From an uncultured Tateyamaria sp. (GTDB taxonomy: Bacteria; Pseudomonadota; Alphaproteobacteria; Rhodobacterales; Rhodobacteraceae), in assembly GCF_947503385.1 (NCBI RefSeq), contig NZ_CANNDO010000001.1, forward strand, positions 186,001 through 250,000: 64,000 bases of DNA, written 5' to 3'. The notes beneath the pieces were generated by a model. It was not told where the DNA came from, did no database searches, and was given only the letters and a program-made list of their open reading frames with translations. Positions 35,164 through 43,175 of this stretch are shown here, piece by piece. Position 1 is the stretch's first letter. Every line of letters begins with the position of its first letter. Position numbers and translations under genes: made by a program.

Positions 35164-36168
35164 ATGGCATCTGTTGCATCCATCTTTGCGACCACGTTGA
35201 CGCGGGCGGCCGGGCTCAAACTGACGGCTGGCGGCGAGGTCTGCGGACATGGCGAAACGCTGTTTCGTTTGAACGGTCCCACTGCGGACAAGATCCCGGA
35301 CAGTGCGTATTTCGAATTGATCGAATGGCTCAGGTGTCACACACATGACGATCCTGCGTTGGTCTTCAGCTACGCGCATGAAATCCAGAGCAATGATCTT
35401 GGCGCGTTGGGATTGGCCGTAAAATCCGCACCAACCCTGAGAGACAGCCTTCAGCGCCTCGAACGCTACTTCCGGCTCATCACCGACACCGCTGTTTACA
35501 GTCTGACAGAAGACACCGATCCCGCGCTCTTTGCCCTTGAGACACGCACACCGGAACACCCTGCGCTTCAGCTTCGGGATGAATGTGCGCTCGCCGCCGT
35601 CGCGGAAAACGTCCGGGCCTTTGGCAGCAGCAAGGTCACATTGGACCACGTGGCGTTCCGCCATGGCTGTCGGTCAGATCCGCAACGGTTCGAAGCCTTC
35701 TTTGGATGTAAGGTCGTGTTTGGGGCACCCCACAATGCGATTGCCATCACGCCGGACAGCCTTGATCAGCCGAACAAGTTGGGCGACCGGGGCATCTCCG
35801 ACTTTCTGACGCAACATCTCGATAGGGAAATTCAGCAACTGCCTGAACCACGCTCGCTCAGAGATACGGTGCTGGATCATCTTGCATCGCGGCTGAGCGA
35901 CGGGGTGCCAAGCGCCTCAGACGTGGCGACGCGAATGGGCATGAGTGAGCGGACATTCTATCGGCGCCTTTCGGACGAAAACCTGTCCTACCGCGATGTG
36001 CTGCGCGACGCGCAATTGTCGCTGGCGCAGGACCTGTTGGCCGACAGCGACTGCTCCATTGCCGAGGTGGCCTTTCTGACCGGCTTTTCCGAACAAAGCA
36101 CGTTCAGCAGGGCATTCAAGCGTTGGGTTGGCGCAGCGCCCGCTCAATTTCGGCAGCTTTCACCCTGA
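35164..36168 (+). CDS. AraC family regulator with N-terminal arabinose-operon-regulator-like domain
   Basis: 334-residue regulator. The N-terminal about 200 residues match the ligand-sensing domain found in the AraC group with ArabinoseBD-type input (LGALGLAVKSAPTLRDSLQRLERYFRLI). The C-terminal two helix-turn-helix units are typical: ASDVATRMGMSERTFYRRLSDENLSYRDVLRDAQLSLAQDLL and CSIAEVAFLTGFSEQSTFSRAFKRWVGAAPAQFR. A GGGGG ribosome site lies near the ATG. Directly downstream are two 17-base direct repeats, so it probably activates the plus-strand operon from 36335 to 39340. Confidence 0.93.
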   Translation: MASVASIFATTLTRAAGLKLTAGGEVCGHGETLFRLNGPTADKIPDSAYFELIEWLRCHTHDDPALVFSYAHEIQSNDLGALGLAVKSAPTLRDSLQRLERYFRLITDTAVYSLTEDTDPALFALETRTPEHPALQLRDECALAAVAENVRAFGSSKVTLDHVAFRHGCRSDPQRFEAFFGCKVVFGAPHNAIAITPDSLDQPNKLGDRGISDFLTQHLDREIQQLPEPRSLRDTVLDHLASRLSDGVPSASDVATRMGMSERTFYRRLSDENLSYRDVLRDAQLSLAQDLLADSDCSIAEVAFLTGFSEQSTFSRAFKRWVGAAPAQFRQLSP

Positions 36169-36188
36169 CGCCCCGAGCGGCGCCGAGA

Positions 36189-36226
36189 TTGGCAGAGACG
36201 GCCAAACTCTTGGCAGAACCGGCCAA
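36189..36226 (+). promoter_or_regulatory. AraC-type operator: two 17-base direct repeats
   Basis: TTGGCAGAGACGGCCAA (36189-36205) and TTGGCAGAACCGGCCAA (36210-36226) differ at two positions and are offset by 21 bases, two helical turns, the usual AraC spacing. Each also has the dyad TTGGC-N7-GCCAA. A TAGATT -10-like box follows at about 36243, with the first downstream gene at 36335. Confidence 0.85.
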
Positions 36227-36334
36227 TACCCAACGCGCCCTGCTTCCTAGATTGGTGTCACCCCCCCCCGAGGGATGCCAAGTCAGAACAGTCCCTGACC
36301 ACATCACGGCAACCCTCAAACCGGAGACGCAGGA

Positions 36335-36595
36335 ATGAGACATTCAGGACAGATTGTTCGCATCCGCTGGCACCGCCTGCCAGATGTGGTTTGTCCCCCC
36401 CGCCACAGCGGACACGACATCCTGAGGTCCATCCCTGCCTCTCCGCCCCTTTGGACCAAACGCGCCGTGATTACGGGCGACGCGCCTTACTCCGAACGGA
36501 CAATCGCGGTCTTGATAGCCGGCGGTGTCTGGGTGGCCCTTGGCTGCATCGCCGAGATCATCAGGCTTGCCCAGACATCGCCGCCGCCCCTGTGA
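36335..36595 (+). CDS. Small membrane protein of unknown function
   Basis: 86 codons with one probable membrane helix near the C-terminus (RTIAVLIAGGVWVALGCIAEIIRLA). The first half is Arg/His/Pro-rich and less convincing. A GGAG lies about 12 bases before the ATG, with AGGA directly adjacent. It is the first open frame after the AraC operator and lies 56 bases before the NTF2-like gene. It could be a real small gene or a chance frame; no homologue recognised. Confidence 0.4.
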   Translation: MRHSGQIVRIRWHRLPDVVCPPRHSGHDILRSIPASPPLWTKRAVITGDAPYSERTIAVLIAGGVWVALGCIAEIIRLAQTSPPPL

Positions 36596-36651
36596 CCTTG
36601 GATACGTCCGTACATCTACGCTGAGGCAATGCACACCGAAAGGACCACGAA

Positions 36652-37116
36652 ATGACCCGGCCACCCTTGCCGCCCTTTACCCATACCACCGCCACGGAAA
36701 AGGTCCGCCTTGCCGAAGACGCATGGAATTCCAAGGACCCGGGCAGGGTCGCACTGGCCTATTCAATCGACAGTGTCTGGCGAAACCGGACCACGTTCAT
36801 CACCGGCCGTCCCGCCATTGTTGCGTTTTTGTCCGACAAATGGGCGCGCGAACGGGACTACCTGCTGATCAAGGAATTGTGGGCATTTGCCGACAATCGC
36901 ATCGCTGTCCGGTTTGCCTATGAATGGCGCGATGCGCACGACCAGTGGTTTCGATCGTTTGGAAACGAGAATTGGGAATTCGCCCCGGACGGGCTGATGC
37001 AACGGCGCATCGCCTCGATCAACGACCTGCCGATTGATGAACGACAGCGTCTGTTCCGCTGGACGGATGCGACACGGCCCCCGGATCATCGCGGCCTTAC
37101 AGTATTGGGTCTTTAG
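36652..37116 (+). CDS. NTF2-like / DUF1348 family protein
   Basis: 154-residue SnoaL/NTF2-like protein of the DUF1348 type. The start [48 protein letters not shown] is characteristic, followed by [52 protein letters not shown] and ERLFRW-like residues. The fold often makes small enzymes or binding proteins but the substrate is not known. A good AAGGA ribosome site precedes the ATG. A 10-base-stem hairpin overlaps the stop codon. Confidence 0.9.
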   Translation: MTRPPLPPFTHTTATEKVRLAEDAWNSKDPGRVALAYSIDSVWRNRTTFITGRPAIVAFLSDKWARERDYLLIKELWAFADNRIAVRFAYEWRDAHDQWFRSFGNENWEFAPDGLMQRRIASINDLPIDERQRLFRWTDATRPPDHRGLTVLGL

Positions 37117-37131
37117 ACAACCTAAAGACCC
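37107..37131 (+). terminator. Hairpin overlapping the end of the NTF2-like gene
   Basis: Perfect inverted repeat GGGTCTTTAG / CTAAAGACCC around a 5-base loop, overlapping the gene's TAG stop. No T-run follows, so it may attenuate or protect mRNA rather than fully terminate. Confidence 0.55.
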
Positions 37132-37160
37132 GACACCCCGACGCGCAGTCCCGCGTCGGT

Positions 37161-37183
37161 CCAGCGTGAAAGCGGACATGGAA
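37161..37183 (+). repeat. Intergenic dispersed repeat copy 2
   Basis: Matches 20775-20797 in 22 of 23 bases, with the identical core TGAAAGCGGACATGGAA at 37167-37183. It sits in the gap before the isochorismatase-like gene. Confidence 0.5.
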
Positions 37184-37292
37184 CGCCAGTCACGCAGCCA
37201 CTCCGGCTGCGATCAGGAAAGGTTTGTCCGCAAGACCGCACGCTCACCGCAGAGCAATCATGCCCTGCCCCATCTGAACCAAGGAGACACAG

Positions 37293-38156
37293 ATGAAACC
37301 CGATCCCGACCACCATCACAACTGCGGCTGCGGCCACACACCTGAATCTGTCGACCTCGCCCGTCGCCGGGTGCTGGCAGGCGTGGCCGCCGCCGGTGCT
37401 GCCGGTGCTGCGTCCATCGTAGGCACCAAAACGGAAGCAGCCACTGATGCCGCCAAAGCGGCATATGCCGATCCCGAAAACCCCGGTCTGCCGCAGATCG
37501 ATATGACCATTGACCCCGCGCGCACAGCGCTGGTGGTCACCGACCCGCAGATCGACTTTCTGTCAGAGGACGGCGTGACCTGGGGTGTTGTTGGCGAAAG
37601 CGTCACCGAACAGGGAACCGTGGACAATATCGAGCGTCTGTTCATTGCCGCGAAGGCGGCGGGTATGCCGGTCTTTATCTCCCCGCACTATTACTATCCG
37701 CACGACCACAAGTGGGATTTCGAAGGCACGCTTGAAGCGACGATGCACGCCATCGGCATGTTCGACCGGCTGGGACCACTGAACCTCGACAACTTCGAAG
37801 GCTCCGGTGCCGATTGGATGCCCCAGTACAAGAAGTACATCGAAGACGGCGAAACCATCGTCTGTTCGCCCCACAAGGTCTACAGCCCGGCACAGAACGA
37901 CCTGAACCTGCAATTGCGCAAACGCGGGATCGACAAGGTGATCCTTGCGGGTATGTCGGCCAACCTGTGCACGCAGGCGCATCTCTATGAGTTGCTGGAA
38001 CTGGGCTACGAAGTTGCGGTTGTGCGTGACGCAACCGCAGGCGCGAAAGTGCCCGAAGGCGACGGATACCTCGCCGCGATCATCAACTTCCGCATGGTGG
38101 CAAACGGCGTCTGGTGGACAGACGACGCCGTCACCCGCATCGCAAACGGCGCGTGA
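37293..38156 (+). CDS. Isochorismatase-like cysteine hydrolase with Tat-type signal
   Basis: 287-residue cysteine hydrolase. The N-terminus is His/Cys-rich (HHHNCGCGH), then ARRRVLAGVAAAGAAGAAS, a probable Tat signal, so the enzyme may be periplasmic. The isochorismatase fold has the catalytic Asp in LVVTDPQIDFLS, the lysine in CSPHKVYSP and the nucleophilic cysteine in GMSANLCTQAHLYELL. HYYYPHDHKWDF is typical of a subgroup of cysteine hydrolases of unknown substrate. A strong AAGGAG ribosome site precedes the ATG. It is followed by YHS and AhpD-like genes in one run. Confidence 0.9.
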   Translation: MKPDPDHHHNCGCGHTPESVDLARRRVLAGVAAAGAAGAASIVGTKTEAATDAAKAAYADPENPGLPQIDMTIDPARTALVVTDPQIDFLSEDGVTWGVVGESVTEQGTVDNIERLFIAAKAAGMPVFISPHYYYPHDHKWDFEGTLEATMHAIGMFDRLGPLNLDNFEGSGADWMPQYKKYIEDGETIVCSPHKVYSPAQNDLNLQLRKRGIDKVILAGMSANLCTQAHLYELLELGYEVAVVRDATAGAKVPEGDGYLAAIINFRMVANGVWWTDDAVTRIANGA

Positions 38157-38194
38157 CGCCCGACACGCCTCAACCAACCCATTGGAGAAAAACA

Positions 38195-38704
38195 ATGACT
38201 TTGACCACCATGAAATCCGTCCGCCTTTGGACAAGCGCACTTGTCCTGTCTTCAGTCGCCACAATGTCCCTTGTGAACCCGGCTGTGGCTGCGGACGAAT
38301 ACAACGTCACCAACAGCCTGACATTGACCGGCCAACCGCTGGGTCTGCATGGCTTTGATCCGGTGTCGATGTTTCACGACGGGACAGCCGCGCAGGGCAA
38401 CGCCGCATTCACCTCCGAACATGACGGTGTGGATTACTACTTTGCATCTGCCGCCGCCCAAGGCGAATTCGATGCCGATCCAGCCGCGCACTTGCCGCAA
38501 TTCGGCGGGTTCTGCGCCTTTGGCGTCTTTGTCGGCAAAAAGCTCGACGGCGACGTGCGCTATGCCGACATCGTTGACGGGAAGCTCTACCTTTTTGTGA
38601 ATGCCGCGATCTTCGCCAAATACCTCGAAGACCAAGCCGCCGTCATCGAAGGTGCCCACGCCAAGTGGCCCGACATCAAGTCCACCCAGATCAGCGACCT
38701 GTGA
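38195..38704 (+). CDS. Exported YHS-domain protein
   Basis: 169-residue exported protein. Signal peptide SALVLSSVATMSLVNPAVAA, then a YHS-type domain: LHGFDPVSMFHDG, NAAFTSEHDGVDYYFASAAAQGEFDADPAAHLPQFGGFCAFGV, and DIVDGKLYLFVNAAIFAKYLED. The family often binds metal or partners with metal-handling and cofactor proteins. I start at ATG 38195, preceded by GGAG; the longer upstream frame lies in the preceding gene. Its exact role is unknown; context suggests cooperation with the neighbouring isochorismatase-like and AhpD-like proteins. Confidence 0.88.
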   Translation: MTLTTMKSVRLWTSALVLSSVATMSLVNPAVAADEYNVTNSLTLTGQPLGLHGFDPVSMFHDGTAAQGNAAFTSEHDGVDYYFASAAAQGEFDADPAAHLPQFGGFCAFGVFVGKKLDGDVRYADIVDGKLYLFVNAAIFAKYLEDQAAVIEGAHAKWPDIKSTQISDL

Positions 38705-38770
38705 TCCACCACCACCCTCAGGCGGCGGCCCTCAGGTCGCCGCTACCACACATGCAATCGGAAACCTCCC

Positions 38771-39340
38771 ATGACCCCATTTGAGAAACACACCATCGAC
38801 ACCGCGCCCGAAGCGGCCAAACCAATCCTCCAGAGCGCCCTGAAAGGGTACGGGTTTGTCCCAAATCTCTACGCCGCAATGGCCACTGCACCCACCCTGC
38901 TTGAAGGTTACATGAGCCTGTCCGCCATATTTGGGAAAACGGATTTGTCGGAAACAGAACGGCAGATCATCCTGATGACCAACAACCGCCTGAATGGCTG
39001 CAAGTACTGCATGGCCGCACATACCACCTTGTCGCAGATGGCCGGTGTGGATGGCGACGTTATTGCCGCGTTGCGCAACGACACGCCCATTGCCGATGCC
39101 AAGCTTGAAGCGCTCCGCCAGTTTGCCATTGCCGTCAACGAAAGCCGGGGCTGGCCAAGCCCTGCCCAGTTGGATGCCCTCTTGGCGGCGGGTTACACGC
39201 ATCAGACGGTACTCGAAGTGATCGTGGGCACCGCGCTCAAGGTGCTGTCGAACTACACCAACCACGTCGCGGACACGGATCTCGACGATGCGTTCAAAGC
39301 AAATGCGTGGACCGCTGAGGACCGCGTGGCGGCAGCGTAA
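38771..39340 (+). CDS. AhpD/carboxymuconolactone decarboxylase family protein
   Basis: 189-residue protein with the AhpD-like redox motif CKYCMAAH (CxxC followed by His) in NNRLNGCKYCMAAHTTLSQ. The family includes peroxidase-linked reductants and carboxymuconolactone decarboxylases. Other typical segments: LSAIFGKTDLSETERQIILMTNNR before it and LEVIVGTALKVLSNYTNHVADTDLD after it. It is the last gene of the AraC-linked run and is followed at once by a hairpin. Confidence 0.9.
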   Translation: MTPFEKHTIDTAPEAAKPILQSALKGYGFVPNLYAAMATAPTLLEGYMSLSAIFGKTDLSETERQIILMTNNRLNGCKYCMAAHTTLSQMAGVDGDVIAALRNDTPIADAKLEALRQFAIAVNESRGWPSPAQLDALLAAGYTHQTVLEVIVGTALKVLSNYTNHVADTDLDDAFKANAWTAEDRVAAA

Positions 39341-39351
39341 TGCGGTTGGCT

Positions 39352-39377
39352 GGCGGTGATCGTTTTTGGTCACCGCC
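39352..39377 (+). terminator. Hairpin after AhpD-like gene
   Basis: Perfect 8-base stem GGCGGTGA / TCACCGCC with a T-rich 10-base loop, 11 bases after the stop codon. No terminal T-run is present, so termination is likely but not certain. Confidence 0.55.
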
Positions 39378-39529
39378 CGTCACCCAGGCGCAACAAAGAC
39401 CGATAATGGCACTGCAAACGCAGCGGTCAGGCTGCGTGTTCTCGGGGTTCCCGGAGCACGTCAGTCTGAATTTTCGTGCCTGAAAAACGTCCTCTTACAA
39501 AAGGGGCACCCAGAGCAGAACAAAACCGG

Positions 39530-40423
39530 CTACGGCAGCCGCGAGGCGATGTGATCGCACCACAGGTCGGTACGGCCCGAGATGACGTAAACGGACGCAT
39601 CCGCAACCAACGCCTCCAAGCTGCGTTCTTCCGCATCGGTATCCTCTCCGGCGTCGGTGCGCCGTTGCAGATCAATTGCGTAATCTTCCAGCGGAATGCA
39701 GCGAAACAGGTGAAACGTTTCGGATGTCGCCCCGTGCGCCATGAGGTTTTCGGTCAGATCATCGAACCCGCCGGATGACGACGTCGCGGCGACCGAAGGA
39801 CAATCACCGAGGCTCTGCGCAACATCCGCGCAAAAACTGGCGTACGTCTCTGGCGTGTAGCCGAGGCGCGTCATGTCATCTTCCACCACGCGGATGTCGC
39901 CTTCGGCAAAGCACTGCACAAGTTCGCTGCACAGCAGATCGCTTGCGATGGTACGGGATCGGTCCTGATCCTGGTCAAGCTGCGCATGAGCAGTTAACGA
40001 AGGCGCTATTGCGGCATACCTATGCACGCCAACCACGGCCCTAAGAGGGGGGGCCGCAGCCATGTACCCATCTGGTTGAAGGACAACCTGGAAACCGGGC
40101 GCGGCGGCGCGAAACCTGTGGGTTTCGGTGGTGGCCCGCAATGTCGGGGCGCTGGCGCGGTAGCCATCCGATCGAATGACGGCGCGCAATACGGGGGCCT
40201 GCGCGCGGTATCCATCCGACAGCGTGACCGCGCGAACACGTGGTGCAGCGGCTTGGTAAACACTTGGCGCCGTCGATGCACTGAGGGTCGGGGCTGACGC
40301 GCGATAGTTATTGCTGCTCGACATGAGCGTGATGGATGGGGCCGCACGGAAATCATCGGCGAGGACCGCTTGCCCCGCACAGACGGCAAGCCATGCCATC
40401 GCCCCGGCCCGCAAACCCGTCAT
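39530..40423 (-). CDS. Exported protein with seven 16-residue YRAxAP repeats
   Basis: 297-residue exported protein. After a signal peptide (AMAWLAVCAGQAVLA) come seven exact 16-residue repeats with aromatic residues at 40, 56, 72, 88, 104, 120 and 136, consensus YRAxAPxLRAVxxSDG; a partial copy begins at 25. Four cysteines follow in a helical C-terminal domain (LLCSELVQC, FCADVAQSLGDC) and another near the end (RTDLWCDH). The family is not recognised. The last gene of the VWA operon, overlapping its neighbour by 4 bases (ATGA). Confidence 0.82.
   Translation of the reverse strand: MTGLRAGAMAWLAVCAGQAVLADDFRAAPSITLMSSSNNYRASAPTLSASTAPSVYQAAAPRVRAVTLSDGYRAQAPVLRAVIRSDGYRASAPTLRATTETHRFRAAAPGFQVVLQPDGYMAAAPPLRAVVGVHRYAAIAPSLTAHAQLDQDQDRSRTIASDLLCSELVQCFAEGDIRVVEDDMTRLGYTPETYASFCADVAQSLGDCPSVAATSSSGGFDDLTENLMAHGATSETFHLFRCIPLEDYAIDLQRRTDAGEDTDAEERSLEALVADASVYVISGRTDLWCDHIASRLP
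39971..40306 (-). repeat. Seven in-frame 48-base coding repeats
   Basis: Codes the seven 16-residue units with no length variation (unit starts exactly 48 bases apart). The protein consensus is clear, while third positions vary, so the array is old or has been re-coded. Confidence 0.8.
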
Positions 40424-41049
40424 TCACCTTGCAGTATGGTCTGCAACGACTGTAGCCCCGGCGACACTGTCGGAACGCTGGCTGTTGCGGTCTGGCCTGT
40501 CGTTGACGCACGCGCGGTGTTGTCTTCTGCGCCGAATGTTGCGGAAAATCTGGTCACCGTCACAGCCGGATCAAGGTAGTACCTGCCCTGTTCCTTCGCA
40601 GACGCACCGGCTGTCCATCCCGCAGCGATTGCCGGGCTGCTTGAATCGCCAAAGACGAACATCTGACCGGCAGTCTCGTGCTGAAACTCCTTCACATTGC
40701 ATCGCAAATTCAACGCAAAGCCCCGCTGGCTGGTAATCCGTCTCAGTATGTCCGTTTGTTCTGCGGTCAGCAGAACAAAGTCATCGGTGGGCCCCAGATT
40801 GCTGTAGCCAAGCTGGAGCGTGCCGCGCGCTTGTCCGTTTTCAAGCAGAAACGCGCGTTCAAAGTTGAAGTCATCGTTCGGATTTTGGCCAGACACGGTG
40901 CAATGAATGGCAACGCTCGTAAACGCCGACGGCACGGAAAACGCGTATGGCAAGTCGATGACAAAGGCGTTGTAACCCTGTGCGAAGGTTGCGGTGGCAA
41001 GACCCGAGGCCGCGATGCCAAGCGCCATGTTGTGAAAAATCCTTCGCAT
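40420..41049 (-). CDS. Exported protein of unknown function
   Basis: 209-residue protein with a signal peptide (MALGIAASGLATATFAQ). The body is beta-rich with two cysteines (IHCTVSG, LRCNVKEF) and a C-terminal Ala/Thr/Ser-rich tail (TARASTTGQTATASVPTV). Start chosen at MRRIFHN (41049), with a strong AAGGAGAGA ribosome site. Family not recognised. It sits in a run of exported proteins downstream of the VWA gene and overlaps the repeat-protein gene. Confidence 0.75.
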   Translation of the reverse strand: MRRIFHNMALGIAASGLATATFAQGYNAFVIDLPYAFSVPSAFTSVAIHCTVSGQNPNDDFNFERAFLLENGQARGTLQLGYSNLGPTDDFVLLTAEQTDILRRITSQRGFALNLRCNVKEFQHETAGQMFVFGDSSSPAIAAGWTAGASAKEQGRYYLDPAVTVTRFSATFGAEDNTARASTTGQTATASVPTVSPGLQSLQTILQGE

Positions 41050-41118
41050 GTCTCTCTCCTTGGTTTGGGCCGCTGGGTGCTCAGGGGTATGCGTATTCGG
41101 CGGCGACAACCGATGCCG

Positions 41119-41505
41119 TTATCGCGTGGGCCGCCTGCGCAATACGGCGATTGTGTCCATGTTGAATTCGATGAACTCGACCTTGTCTCCGCCGCCGATG
41201 ACCTTGACGTCAAAGCGTGCATCGTCGTGCAAGTATTCCTCCAGCGGCAGGACCGAACCCGCAATCGCGTGGGTGTAGGTCCCTCCATCCGCCAACTGCG
41301 CCGTGACAGCGGCGCAGCCCTTGCCGCATTGCCGGATTTCGGTGATCTGTGCTTTGAACCGCTCGGGTTTGACCTCGGCTCCTGATGCCTCGACCACATC
41401 CGCAAAGAATGTAGCAAGCGCCTGACACGGCGAAGCCTGTGACATTTGGCTGCTGGCAAGCAGTACCCCGGTGGCAAACAGGAATGTGCGTGTGTTGATC
41501 TTCAT
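41119..41505 (-). CDS. Small exported protein of unknown function
   Basis: 128-residue protein with signal peptide (FLFATGVLLASSQMSQA). The mature part has three or four cysteines (SPCQAL, RQCGKGCAAV) and an LPLEEYLHDDARFDVKVIGGGDKVEFIEF strand segment. No known family. Same operon as the VWA and SH3-like genes. Confidence 0.75.
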   Translation of the reverse strand: MKINTRTFLFATGVLLASSQMSQASPCQALATFFADVVEASGAEVKPERFKAQITEIRQCGKGCAAVTAQLADGGTYTHAIAGSVLPLEEYLHDDARFDVKVIGGGDKVEFIEFNMDTIAVLRRRPTR

Positions 41506-41528
41506 CGCGGACCTGCTTTGTGTGTGTT

Positions 41529-42113
41529 TCAGTTGATCGGAGTGACGGCACCGTCCGTCAGTTCAAAGGGCATGACCGCGCCAGATGCGAAATCGCCGGT
41601 GACGGGGATATTTTGGTTTGGCAACTCAAGCTCCAGCTTGCGCAGGTCGCGCGACACCAGCGCCCGGACGTAGCCGTCTTGTGACACGCGCAATCCTGTG
41701 CTGCCCATCGACACATCCGATTCAAACCGGAGTGAGACCGGCCCGTCGCGTGCATCTTCATCAAGTTTGATTTCCACCAGCGCGGCGTCCAGTTGGGCCA
41801 GAACCTCACCGCCTTGCCCTTCGCCCAGCGTGGCCTCTGCCGTGAACGGAGCGCCGCCCAGAATGTCGAACTCCGCCGTATAGATGCCGGGAACAGCAAC
41901 CGATACGGTGTCGACATCCGGACCCAGCCACGCATCGTCGCGCTCAAGAAACCACTCCACCTTGTTGGTGACGTCCACGCCGCCCTCCACCAGCATCGCG
42001 CGCAGGCGAAGCGCGGGCGGTTCTTCCTGCGGAAGCGCCCAAATCGCCGCGATGCCCGCCGCGCCCAGAACCCCAACGGCCAGAACGGTCAGTACAATTT
42101 TCCTCATCGTCAT
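41529..42113 (-). CDS. Membrane-anchored exported protein of unknown function
   Basis: 194-residue protein with one N-terminal hydrophobic helix (IVLTVLAVGVLGAAGIAAIWAL), then a soluble beta-rich domain (VEWFLERDDAWLGPDVDTVSVAVPGIYTAEFD). No family recognised. It follows the SH3-like gene by 9 bases. Start may be the first or third codon (MTM). Confidence 0.75.
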   Translation of the reverse strand: MTMRKIVLTVLAVGVLGAAGIAAIWALPQEEPPALRLRAMLVEGGVDVTNKVEWFLERDDAWLGPDVDTVSVAVPGIYTAEFDILGGAPFTAEATLGEGQGGEVLAQLDAALVEIKLDEDARDGPVSLRFESDVSMGSTGLRVSQDGYVRALVSRDLRKLELELPNQNIPVTGDFASGAVMPFELTDGAVTPIN

Positions 42114-42122
42114 CGTCCCTTT

Positions 42123-43175
42123 CTAGCGCTTAAGCGCGGCCTTGATCTCGGCGCAGTGTTTCGGGTTGGCGGGGTCAATCGAGGTGATCCCGAGCGACAC
42201 CATGGTCGCCAGAACCGCGCGTTTCTGTTCACTTTGTGGGCCGCGCAGGATGGGTCGAAGTTTGTCCGCCAGCGTCTCACAGGTGGTTGCCGGTGCCTCA
42301 GCCGGGCCACCAAGACCCATCGCAGGCAAGCCACCCATTTCAAGCGCGGTCAAAAGGTCGAGGCATTGCGCCTCGGTCCTCGCATCCCAGTCGGTTATGC
42401 CTGCCGCTGTCACAGCCGCGTAAAAGGCGTCGATCTGTGCCTGCTGTCCGTACTGACCGACCAAGTGCGCGATATCGTGGCTTCTGTCGCAGGCGGTCTC
42501 TGCGTCCGGCTGAGGCGCGGCGTCAACGCGGGGCACATCGGGCCCGCTGCCCAGCCGGGCCAGTGTCAGGCGCATATCCATCGTGAGCATCTGATGTTCG
42601 GCAATCAATTCGAGCGTGGCGACGTCCGCGCTGAGCCGGTCGAGATAGACCGTGACAGGTACAGGCACACCAACCCAATCGGGCATAACCGCCTCCCACC
42701 CGGAAGACCCGGTGCTGGTCAGGCGGATGTTTTTGGGCAGCGGGTCAGGCAGGCTCAGGACCACATGATCGGCGGCAGGTGTAATGCGGATGGTATCGTT
42801 CCCGGACACCTCAAACCGCTGACTTTGCCCCATAAAGCGCAGGCTGCCACCAACCGCGTCGACGCGGTATTCAAACGTGACAGGGGGTGGCCCGATCGTA
42901 CCGCTCGCAAGGCCTGATACCCCAATGTAACCGCTCAACCCATCAAGAAAGGCAAGGCAGCGCCCATTGGCGCAGAAATCCGTCACTTCGATCCCGCACT
43001 GATTGGCGCTGATGCCGCCAATCACCGCCGACGACATCGCATCGGCGTAGACGTTCAGCACCCCACGACCGGGCAGATCGTTGGTGCAGGCGGCTTGGGC
43101 AATGCCCGGCAACGCCAGCGCGGCAAGCGCGCTGAGCAGGCGCGGCACCCGGTTGATCCGGCGTTTCGCCCTCAT
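42123..43175 (-). CDS. Exported protein with N-terminal SH3-like domain
   Basis: 350-residue exported protein (signal peptide LLSALAALALPGIAQA). Residues of about 30-90 resemble a bacterial SH3 domain (VLNVYADAMSSAVIGGISANQCGIEVTDFCANGRCLAFLDGLSGYIGVSGLA), often involved in peptidoglycan or ligand binding. Several cysteines and a helical C-terminus follow (KHCAEIKAALKR). Overlaps the VWA gene by ATGA. Overall role unknown. Confidence 0.8.
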   Translation of the reverse strand: MRAKRRINRVPRLLSALAALALPGIAQAACTNDLPGRGVLNVYADAMSSAVIGGISANQCGIEVTDFCANGRCLAFLDGLSGYIGVSGLASGTIGPPPVTFEYRVDAVGGSLRFMGQSQRFEVSGNDTIRITPAADHVVLSLPDPLPKNIRLTSTGSSGWEAVMPDWVGVPVPVTVYLDRLSADVATLELIAEHQMLTMDMRLTLARLGSGPDVPRVDAAPQPDAETACDRSHDIAHLVGQYGQQAQIDAFYAAVTAAGITDWDARTEAQCLDLLTALEMGGLPAMGLGGPAEAPATTCETLADKLRPILRGPQSEQKRAVLATMVSLGITSIDPANPKHCAEIKAALKR

